NCBI GenBank assembly: GCA_030148745.1
Contig: JASBSV010000136.1
Coordinates: forward strand, 1-35,099
Direction: 5' to 3'
Origin: Paracoccaceae bacterium
GTDB taxonomy: Bacteria > Pseudomonadota > Alphaproteobacteria > Rhodobacterales > Rhodobacteraceae
Length of the DNA: 35,099 nucleotides
Part shown: positions 8,364 through 14,487 of the stretch, piece by piece
How positions within the stretch are numbered: the stretch's first letter is position 1
How the letters are laid out: every line of letters starts with the position of its first letter
Notes under the pieces: model-generated
Seen by the model: the letters and a program-made list of their open reading frames with translations, nothing else
The model's database searches: none
What the model was told of the DNA's origin: nothing
Program-made: the position numbers and the translations under genes

Positions 8364-8530
8364 TGCAGCACCTCCACTTTTGTCACTTTCCATCCACCAG
8401 CGAGGCGTTTCACCGTTTGCAGACCATCGTTGCGAACGAGCGAGATTTCTTTCACACCGTTCGCAGCGAGATATTTGCCGAGGCGGTCGAGATCGCACCG
8501 CTTGAGAGCGGCGGGATTTAGTACTTTCAT
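8360..8530 (-). CDS. hypothetical protein, 56 residues
   Basis: Small basic protein, not recognised. ATG at 8530 has AAGGA 7 nt upstream. Its stop overlaps the start of the 72-residue gene (ATGA). The segment VKEISLVRNDGLQTVKRLAGGW aligns loosely with IDRLTIERGRDYQTLRKNHDGW of that gene, suggesting an old duplication. It is separated from the terminase genes by 262 nt with no gene, so it may have its own promoter. Confidence 0.62.
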   Translation of the reverse strand: MKVLNPAALKRCDLDRLGKYLAANGVKEISLVRNDGLQTVKRLAGGWKVTKVEVLQ

Positions 8531-8792
8531 TCGAGATCCTTTCTTCTCTTGGCTCGTGAGAAGAAAATACGAATTGCGGCAACAAACTTCGCTGTTGGAA
8601 CATTGCAATGGGCTAGAGGACATTGCCGCCCGTAGCAGCGCGTCAGCGAAGGCAGCCATCGGTTTCGCCCCACCGTGATGGGGGAAACAACCGAGTCGCC
8701 CGTCAGCGCGCGAAAAATTGCGGGTCTCTGATGTTGCTCTTGGTGTATTGGCCCACGCGATTCTCACAAGCGACGCGAGAGCGCGGTTTTTG
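8531..8792. other. 262-nt gap with an inverted repeat, no gene
   Basis: No convincing coding frame. It holds one imperfect hairpin: GTTTCGCCCC at 8662-8671 against GGGGGAAAC at 8680-8688 (one mismatch). The hairpin lies downstream of the terminase nuclease gene and upstream of the small genes read on the - strand. It has no U run on either strand, so it is not an obvious terminator. Confidence 0.4.
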
Positions 8793-9503
8793 TTACCAAT
8801 ACCCCCGCAAAGGCGCTGCGCCGATATGCGCCCCGACACTGCGATGATCGCTCAGCCAGTAAGCCATCGCAGCGGCCATTGCGATGTCCGCGTGACCTGC
8901 CTTCGTGCCGCCTTCGATCTTCATCCGCCCAGATGCGCCGATTGAAGCCTCAAAGGATTCCAACTCGTGCTGCAATTCGGCCCGCATGGGGAAGTTGCCG
9001 ATGCGCAAATCCCCGGTGTGCAGCGCCGAGTTGAGAGAGCCGAGAAGCATGTTCTTTCCGACGTTGTTGAAGGTGCGCCCGCGTTCCTTGGTTTCGCTCT
9101 CGTTGTCACCCCCGACGATCTGCATCCGCGTGTTCCGAACCGAACGCGCGTCCAGCAGGTCTGCGAAAGCGCGACCCGGCCCGCCTGCATCGACAACAAG
9201 GTATCCCGTGGACGCCAAAGGCTCTTGCATCATCAGGTTGCGGACAACCTGCGCAAGTTCCGTGTAGGCCATTTGCGGGATGCGCTCCGCTCGAACGATC
9301 TCGCGACGACGCGGGCCGAGTTCTTGGGCGTAGGTTGTCCATTGCGGCACGCGCTCGTCGAGGATGATCGCGAAGGCGTTCGCGTCGATGCTTTGGGCAA
9401 TGTCGAGGCCCACGAGGTAGCGGCGGTATCCGGGCGTCAACGTCACCGCAGGGTCGGAGCAAGGCAAGATCAGGTCTTCGCCGCGTTGCACAAGTTCAGG
9501 CAT
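8793..9503 (-). CDS. terminase large subunit, nuclease part (separate gene)
   Basis: Endonuclease half of a phage DNA-packaging motor. Of 236 residues, the RNase H-like core shows VGLDIAQSIDANAFAII (first catalytic Asp, residue 34), VVDAGGPGRAFAD (about 102-114) and GHADIAMAAAMAYW (last Asp, near residue 210). The ATPase half is the preceding gene. The two overlap by 8 nt (ATGCCTGA) in different frames. This gene has its own GGGAGA 9 nt before ATG 9503, so it can be made as a separate protein. Together they cover a normal terminase of about 495 residues without duplication or gap. A frameshift in an ancestral single gene is the alternative. Confidence 0.85.
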   Translation of the reverse strand: MPELVQRGEDLILPCSDPAVTLTPGYRRYLVGLDIAQSIDANAFAIILDERVPQWTTYAQELGPRRREIVRAERIPQMAYTELAQVVRNLMMQEPLASTGYLVVDAGGPGRAFADLLDARSVRNTRMQIVGGDNESETKERGRTFNNVGKNMLLGSLNSALHTGDLRIGNFPMRAELQHELESFEASIGASGRMKIEGGTKAGHADIAMAAAMAYWLSDHRSVGAHIGAAPLRGYW

Positions 9504-10275
9504 GGAGGAAGTCTCCCAATTTCAATTCCGGGGTATCGGTGAAAGCGTTCTCGATGGTCTCAGGCGCGAAGAATGGAACGCCGCCGCCAACCCAGCGCAG
9601 TTCGTGTTCCACGGCGAATTGCAGAGGCGGCATATAGCGGCGGTCAAAAGTCACCTTTTCGGCCATGCGCGGGAGTTCGGTCGAACGGGCGGTGATCTTC
9701 TCCACCTCGTCGTTTTCGGTCCAGAGCGAATGCGCGAAACCGCCTTTGCGACCCGGAGTCGTAATCAAGCGGATCAAGCCACCATCCTCGCGGATGGGAA
9801 GTGTCGCGTCATAGACGGCATCGGGGATGAACGCTCCTTCTTCGTAAATCAGAATGCCGCCATCTTTCACGCCCCACCCACGCGCAGATTCACCGTCTTG
9901 CCCCGCAGGCACGCAGACGACGGCAGACCCGTTGTCGAGTTCCATCACCTGCTGCGTTAGGCGTGTTTTCTGGATCGGCAGCGCCATCGCGTGCCATGCC
10001 TGCAACACCTTCTTGAACAGAAGTTGAGACTGCGACAGCGTGGGCGACAGGATCAGGACGGTGCGACCGGGCGCGGCCACTGTCTGAGCCGCGAGGACAC
10101 CTGTTGTCTGTGACTTGCCGATACGTCGCGAGGCGAGGCACATGGCGAACGGGCTGCTCGTCGTCAGCAGTTGGCGCTGCCACGGGTCACAGGGTCCACC
10201 TACGACACGCTCGAAAAGCGCAGTCGGGTCAAGGCGCTCCTCGAGCGTGCGTAGGTAGAGGGAGAGATCATTCAA
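9496..10275 (-). CDS. terminase large subunit, ATPase part (separate gene)
   Basis: ATPase half of the packaging motor that drives DNA into a procapsid. It has 259 residues from TTG 10275, which has GGAGG 8 nt upstream and overlaps the small-terminase stop by 8 nt. DPWQRQLL (30-37) is the usual adenine-binding opening, ASRRIGKSQ (48-56) the Walker A of terminases, and GILIYEEGAF (140-149) the Walker B with catalytic Glu. ITTPGRKGG near 180 is the coupling motif. It stops where a linker would normally lead to the nuclease domain, which is encoded by the next gene in the +1 frame. An earlier in-frame start at 10323 would lie inside the upstream gene and is less likely. Confidence 0.88.
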   Translation of the reverse strand: MNDLSLYLRTLEERLDPTALFERVVGGPCDPWQRQLLTTSSPFAMCLASRRIGKSQTTGVLAAQTVAAPGRTVLILSPTLSQSQLLFKKVLQAWHAMALPIQKTRLTQQVMELDNGSAVVCVPAGQDGESARGWGVKDGGILIYEEGAFIPDAVYDATLPIREDGGLIRLITTPGRKGGFAHSLWTENDEVEKITARSTELPRMAEKVTFDRRYMPPLQFAVEHELRWVGGGVPFFAPETIENAFTDTPELKLGDFLHA

Positions 10276-10876
10276 GCCGCAGCCTCCGCTCTTGGACGAG
10301 CGAGCGGAACATGTCGAAGGCATCCGGGTGCTGTTCGAACACCACGAAAAGCACCTCCTGCAATTTGCTCCATTCGGGCGACTCGTTGATCGAAAGAACG
10401 ACCGTCGTGCGCTCCTTCAACGCGGTGTAGGATTTCAGCAGCCGTTCGAACGACTGCCCCTGATCGCGAAGAAGCTGGCCGAGGGCGGGGGCGAGGTCTT
10501 CGACGTCGCGGCCGTCTCCGATCTTGTCCTTCATCAGGCCGTAAATGTCTTTCTGCTCTTTGATGATCGCGCGAAGACCTTGCTGCACATCGTCCTGGCC
10601 TGAGTTGATCTTGTCGTCTAGGTCATGCTGTTCCGCGACACTGGCTTCCGCCATGACCACTTTGCGCACGTCATCCGTGATGAATTTCTGCTTGAACCGC
10701 TGCACGGTCGTCAGATCGACCCCCGCGCGTTTGGCGATCTCGCTTTGCGGTCGGCGGGACAGGACGAGATCACAAACGATCTCGCCCACGTCGGGCCGAT
10801 TGCGGATCACGCCGCGACGGCCCATGCCTTCCTCTTTTGGCAAAACCCGCAGAACGCGATCCATGCGAATGCTCAT
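10268..10876 (-). CDS. terminase small subunit-like DNA-binding protein
   Basis: 202 residues. An HTH near 40-66 (RRPQSEIAKRAGVDLTTVQRF) is followed by long helices (about 70-175), the plan of phage small terminases that recognise packaging sites and hand DNA to the large subunit. It lies directly upstream of the terminase ATPase gene with an 8-nt overlap, which supports the call. ATG at 10876 overlaps the stop of the 85-residue gene by 4 nt. The family is inferred from HTH plus position rather than a recognised signature. Confidence 0.7.
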   Translation of the reverse strand: MSIRMDRVLRVLPKEEGMGRRGVIRNRPDVGEIVCDLVLSRRPQSEIAKRAGVDLTTVQRFKQKFITDDVRKVVMAEASVAEQHDLDDKINSGQDDVQQGLRAIIKEQKDIYGLMKDKIGDGRDVEDLAPALGQLLRDQGQSFERLLKSYTALKERTTVVLSINESPEWSKLQEVLFVVFEQHPDAFDMFRSLVQERRLRLE

Positions 10877-11130
10877 GCTGCGGCCTTTGTCAGGGTGCGA
10901 CCCGCCAATTCGACCATGTGCGGTTGCATCCGGCCAATGACGCGGCGCGCGTCCGAGGCGTAGAAACGATGCTGTGACACATCGCGGATAAAGTCGGGTT
11001 CTTCCGCCGAAAACAGGCAGTCGAGAATGGCGTTGCGGGCGAGCGTCACATCGAACTCCCGCACATTGCGATAGACGCCCGCCAGAAACTCGCGGGCGGT
11101 CATGTCAGCGGCTTGGCGGAGATCAGTCAT
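10873..11130 (-). CDS. hypothetical protein, 85 residues, in packaging operon
   Basis: Not recognised. Predicted largely helical, with FLAGVYRNVREFDVTLARNAILDCLF and no membrane segment. Start ATG 11130 has GGAG about 11 nt upstream and overlaps the preceding stop by 8 nt (ATGACTGA). Its stop overlaps the small-terminase start by 4 nt. It is tightly packed inside the - strand packaging operon, so a head-assembly or packaging accessory role is plausible but unproved. Confidence 0.68.
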   Translation of the reverse strand: MTDLRQAADMTAREFLAGVYRNVREFDVTLARNAILDCLFSAEEPDFIRDVSQHRFYASDARRVIGRMQPHMVELAGRTLTKAAA

Positions 11131-11506
11131 CGGACACGATCTCCAGCGTCGTCCCGGCCTTCTCGGCCTGTGCCTTGGCGCGGCGGTACAACTGCGCGTC
11201 GCGAGCTTGGAGACGGGTCAAACGGATCGGTTCCGGCGACAGATTGCGATGAATGTCTTTGGGCGTGTCGCCGCGTTCGAGCAGCGTCTTGAGCTGGCCG
11301 ATTTCTTCTGCCTGCTGCTTCTCGCGGGCCTCGCGTTCGCGTTTCGCGTCTTTGACCTCGTCGAGCAGCCGTTCAGCGTGGTTCTTCAAACCGCCGATAG
11401 AATCCTCGATTTGCTTCGACACATGTTCCGAAAGGGCTTCCAGCAGCTTGGGTGACGCCTTCTCGATGAACTGCTCCATCAGGCGGTCGTTTGTATCGTC
11501 AGGCAT
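11123..11506 (-). CDS. coiled-coil phage protein, 127 residues
   Basis: A long charged coiled coil spans about residues 25-80 (SIGGLKNHAERLLDEVKDAK and REREAREKQQAEEIGQLKTL). A short C-terminal domain follows: RLQARDAQLYRRAKAQAEKAG. The C-terminal pattern resembles small proteins found before the major capsid gene in some short-tailed phages, so a scaffold-like role is possible, yet no capsid gene follows here. ATG 11506 has AAGGAG upstream. That ribosome site lies in one arm of an inverted repeat (11518-11576) that also encloses a terminator. First gene of the terminase transcription unit. Confidence 0.68.
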   Translation of the reverse strand: MPDDTNDRLMEQFIEKASPKLLEALSEHVSKQIEDSIGGLKNHAERLLDEVKDAKREREAREKQQAEEIGQLKTLLERGDTPKDIHRNLSPEPIRLTRLQARDAQLYRRAKAQAEKAGTTLEIVSDD

Positions 11507-11517
11507 TGTGCATCTCC

Positions 11518-11576
11518 TTCACGTTCGCACAAAAAGAAAGGCAGGCTCGGGAGCCTGCCCTTCAATGAACGTGAAG
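11518..11576 (-). terminator. terminator hairpin nested in a larger inverted repeat
   Basis: Inner stem on the - strand: GGCAGGCTC, CC, GAGCCTGCC (11559-11540), then TTTCTTTTT, a rho-independent terminator after the 199-residue gene ending at 11655. Outer arms CTTCACGTTC (11518-11527) and GAACGTGAAG (11567-11576) pair around it. The inner arm overlaps the ribosome site of the coiled-coil gene, so the fold could also limit its translation (inference). Confidence 0.75.
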
Positions 11577-11654
11577 ATGCCTGACGCCCTGTCTGCATCG
11601 ACAATATGCGGTAGTTGCGGGGCGGTTTTCGACCAGAGCGTTTACCACTATGCC

Positions 11655-12254
11655 CTAAGCCGCCAGAACGTAGGTGTGGTTTTCCTCGTCGCGCTCGACT
11701 TCACCTTTTTGAATGGCGTTGGCGAGGACCTTGCGGATCATGAAGTCACCGTATTCCCCGTCCGTTGCGATGACCAAATCCTTGAGGCGGCGTGGCTCCG
11801 ACAGCAGCGGCAGAATGGCCGAACGGACGACGCTATAACTCGGTGATACCCCTCGCGGCGGCGCATCGCGCCTTTTCGGTTTTTTTGGGCGCGGCGGGGG
11901 TGCCTGTTCTTGCTCCCAGAGGCCGCGAGCGATCTCGATGCCGCCAAAGACGTTGCGAGCATCTGCGCCGGTGATCTCGCCGCCGTTGAGGATGTGAAGG
12001 ACATGCTTGCGCAAAGCGTCCGGGTCGATGCCGCACGCTCCGCATAGGTCACGGCGGGACACTGCCCAGTCACCACGGTCACGCACCAAGAAATAGAGCG
12101 CCGCTCGCCGTGAATGCAGGGCATCTTCGCCTTCGGAACCCGGTATCACCTTGCCGAAAAGATCAAGGACCGCGCGAGCAATGACCGCGCGGTAGAGGGA
12201 TTGTGGCCCGTCAGGCCGTGACGCATGAACGCCGAAGTCAGGATCGAGGATCAA
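11655..12254 (-). CDS. hypothetical protein with HTH-like ends, 199 residues
   Basis: Unknown function. N-terminal domain about 1-110 with a possible HTH (DWAVSRRDLCGACGIDPDAL). A basic proline-rich linker follows at about 115-135, then a C-terminal winged-helix-like domain (LLSEPRRLKDLVIATDGEYG, then a charged beta wing). The start is TTG 12254, 2 nt after the portal stop, preceded by GAGGTG at 7 nt. Coupled to the portal gene and followed by a terminator. Two HTH-like ends joined by a basic linker echo the 221-residue protein at 6892, so a regulatory or DNA-handling role is likelier than a structural one. Confidence 0.65.
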   Translation of the reverse strand: MILDPDFGVHASRPDGPQSLYRAVIARAVLDLFGKVIPGSEGEDALHSRRAALYFLVRDRGDWAVSRRDLCGACGIDPDALRKHVLHILNGGEITGADARNVFGGIEIARGLWEQEQAPPPRPKKPKRRDAPPRGVSPSYSVVRSAILPLLSEPRRLKDLVIATDGEYGDFMIRKVLANAIQKGEVERDEENHTYVLAA

Positions 12255-12256
12255 GA

Positions 12257-13606
12257 TTACACCTCGCGGGTGCCGATGATCGGGGAAATGTCGCCCCCAT
12301 CCTCGAAGATCATATCCTTCTCATCTTCCCACGAGCGATCCGCGCGGACGATTTCGCCCTTTTGCAGGTTCTCGTGCAGGGTGGCGCGGCTGATGATCCC
12401 TGACAGGTAGAGTTTCATCTGCTGCTCGATCATCTTCGGTTCCATCGACGACTCGATGAAGTCGCGCGACAGCGTGACGGAGGCCTCGTCGGGATCATCA
12501 CCGACCCATTCAGCAGCGAGGCGCAGCAGGCGGTTCAAGCCAGCTTCGACCGACGCCACCACGCCATGCAGCAACGCAAGCTCTGACCGCGTGCGCTGCG
12601 TCGCTGTGTCGATTGTCTCGTTGCGGTTGACCGTCGAGGACAGCATCCGTGCGCCGAGGGAAATCATCGTTTCGGATTTCTCCTCCATGATCTCCTTCAT
12701 CGCGGCGACGCCTGCGCCCGTGAATTCCAAGAGTCCGACTTCGGCATTTTCAGGCAATATCCACACCGCGCCCGCTCCGATCTGTGTCGGCACCTTGTCG
12801 GCGGTCAGCGACCCAGCGACCCAAGGCGTTGGGCTGGCCGTCAGGAAGATGGCATGTTCGCGATCCGCGCTGTTCTTGAAGTGCGAGATCGCGACTTTGC
12901 ACAGGGACAAGAACGGCGGCGTTACGTCCTCGGGGCGCAAGCCCTCATGGCTGACCATCACGAAGGGGATGAAGTCGAGCGGCTGGCCGTTCACGAGGGG
13001 GATATGGTTCTCGCCCACCTCGACCCGGTTCTTGTGCTGATCTCGCACGAAGCGGCGAAACTGATAGACGCCTGCCTCAAGGATCAATTCGTAGGTGACG
13101 GAAGCGCCTTCGTGGGTCTCGTCCGACGACAGGTGCACGCGCGTCAGAACCTTGCGACCGCCCACATATGCGGTTTCGAAGTCCTCGATATTCTCGGCGC
13201 GGAAGGTCGAGATATGCGGCGCGGTGTTCGCCGTTGCACCTTCGGCAGGAAAATCGAGCAGGATGCCGAAACGGCCCATCGACGCGACCTCGCGCACCAT
13301 TTCCTCGATCAACACATCCATCGGCGCGTTCTCGTAGGTCGCGTTTAAACGCATCGGTTCGAGGCGCGAGGGGAGTTTGACGACAGGGGCCTTGCGCAAG
13401 GCGAGGCCGACAAGGGCGCGAAGGGTCATCTCAGGTGCGCCGTAGAAGCAGGCGCGGTCGAGATAGTGATTGTAGTTGGCCGTGCTCATCCCATCTGGCT
13501 TTGGGACATACAGTTGCGCCTGATCCTTCACGGCGTCCTCGCCGTCGAGACAGGAGCGAATGAGGTGATACTGCGCTTGCAGTCGATCCCAGCGGGCGCG
13601 AGTCAT
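12257..13606 (-). CDS. portal-like protein, DUF4055 family
   Basis: 449 residues. The start region YVPKPDGMSTANYNHYLDRA and the overall pattern match DUF4055, a family found at the portal position of tailed-phage head operons. The portal is the dodecameric ring at one capsid vertex through which the terminase pumps DNA. Further features are IPLVNGQPLDFIPFVMV near 205-225, and a helical C-terminal part with the polar segment EEKSETMISLGARM. ATG 13606 overlaps the stop of the 90-residue gene by 4 nt. Here the portal gene lies upstream of the small and large terminase genes, the reverse of the common order, and no capsid gene accompanies it. Confidence 0.8.
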   Translation of the reverse strand: MTRARWDRLQAQYHLIRSCLDGEDAVKDQAQLYVPKPDGMSTANYNHYLDRACFYGAPEMTLRALVGLALRKAPVVKLPSRLEPMRLNATYENAPMDVLIEEMVREVASMGRFGILLDFPAEGATANTAPHISTFRAENIEDFETAYVGGRKVLTRVHLSSDETHEGASVTYELILEAGVYQFRRFVRDQHKNRVEVGENHIPLVNGQPLDFIPFVMVSHEGLRPEDVTPPFLSLCKVAISHFKNSADREHAIFLTASPTPWVAGSLTADKVPTQIGAGAVWILPENAEVGLLEFTGAGVAAMKEIMEEKSETMISLGARMLSSTVNRNETIDTATQRTRSELALLHGVVASVEAGLNRLLRLAAEWVGDDPDEASVTLSRDFIESSMEPKMIEQQMKLYLSGIISRATLHENLQKGEIVRADRSWEDEKDMIFEDGGDISPIIGTREV

Positions 13607-13875
13607 TCCGCGGCCTCAAGCACGAGCGGGAACAGGTTGACATAGCGCAATTCGAACCGCCCACCGCCTGCGTGAACGCGAAGGCCTTCACGGTAGCGGT
13701 CGAACATGACAGCATCGACCATCACTTCGTGCTTCTCGGGGTTCATCAGGAGTTCGCGGAGTGCCGATTGCAGGGCGACCTTGGCGATGGGGATCGAGAA
13801 TACCGTAGTGGACGACATGGTGGTTTGGTGGAGGGTGCAGGCGTCGTCGCCTTGCTTGGTCAATGTGATGCGCAT
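13603..13875 (-). CDS. hypothetical protein, 90 residues
   Basis: Not recognised. Mixed alpha/beta with MNPEKHEVMVDAVMFDRYRE and a beta-rich end. The ATG at 13875 is chosen because the frame further upstream runs through a region rich in inverted repeats. No strong ribosome site precedes it (GAAAG at about 11 nt only), so the exact start is uncertain. The stop overlaps the portal start by 4 nt. First gene of the portal transcription unit. Confidence 0.55.
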   Translation of the reverse strand: MRITLTKQGDDACTLHQTTMSSTTVFSIPIAKVALQSALRELLMNPEKHEVMVDAVMFDRYREGLRVHAGGGRFELRYVNLFPLVLEAAE

Positions 13876-14216
13876 GGGGGTATCGCTTTCAGTTGTGGGT
13901 GAACGGCCATCCCTGAAAGGATTGCGCGAGGATGGCCGTTCAGCAGAGCCGAGCCGCGCATCACGAATATGGACGGCGTGCGGTCGAACTCCGACCGGGT
14001 TTGTGGTGCAGAATGTTCGACTGCGTTCGGGCGATGGGAGGGGGCTTGGATTGGTTGAAAAATTCTGTCTGACCGTGGGGCGGGGGTCATGGATCAGAGG
14101 CAAGGGGTTCCCTTTGCAGGGTCTGCGGATTTATGCACGGATGCCCAAGGTTATTGTGCCTATGTGTGCGGACGCGCTCAACATACGCATAGACAACTTA
14201 CGTCATGACCATGATT

Positions 14217-14260
14217 TCAAGCGGTTAGTCATCAGTTTGTAGGTGGCTTGTAGGCGACGG
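14217..14260. repeat. internal copy of the attL arm region
   Basis: TCAAGCGGTTAGT, then two TTTGTAGG-type repeats 11 bp apart. The stretch 3801-3851 near attL has the same 13-mer and the same repeat pair with the same 11-bp spacing. No att core is found beside the internal copy. Confidence 0.65.
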
Positions 14261-14396
14261 GTTTTCGATGCCGATCAAACTATGTCAGCAATGTTGACAT
14301 ACTGCGGAGACGTTGCCCCGAGTGAGGATCGCGAGGAATGCCGTCGTGCACGCAAATTCGTAAACTCACTCGGATTTCATTTCCCTTGCGCGAAAT

Positions 14397-14434
14397 AAAT
14401 GGATGGATGGACGATATGAACCATCCATCCATTT
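14397..14434 (-). terminator. likely terminator of the replication operon
   Basis: A 14-bp perfect stem made of repeated GGAT/ATCC units with a 10-nt loop, followed on the - strand by ATTTATTT, 54 nt after the stop of the PrimPol gene. The U run is imperfect and the stem base is A+T-rich, so a second role as a protein site or part of an origin is possible. Confidence 0.5.
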
Positions 14435-14487
14435 AATTGATGTATGAGATCCAAGATCGCACGCCGTTTGCGAATTTGCGTGCAACC

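Larger units (their letters stand above)
13876..14487. other. 612-nt noncoding region rich in inverted repeats, possible origin/operator region
   Basis: No believable gene. It contains: (a) TGAACGGCCATCC (13900-13912) and its exact complement 13930-13942, loop 17 nt; (b) TCAAGCGGTTAGT at 14217-14229 followed by TTTGTAGGT 14236 and CTTGTAGGC 14247, a copy of the arm region near attL; (c) a 14-bp stem AAATGGATGGATGG (14397-14410) with CCATCCATCCATTT (14421-14434); (d) arms GCACGCAAATTCG (14348-14360) and CGAATTTGCGTGC (14471-14483) enclosing c. It lies between the end of the replication gene and the promoter end of the portal operon. Origin function is inferred from this position and symmetry. 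Confidence 0.6.

Noticed and set aside
11565-11846. + strand frame with a CGSCGAVFDQ zinc-ribbon-like stretch
   Set aside because: Two cysteines only, starts inside a terminator's repeat arm and runs antisense through the 199-residue gene. Probably chance.
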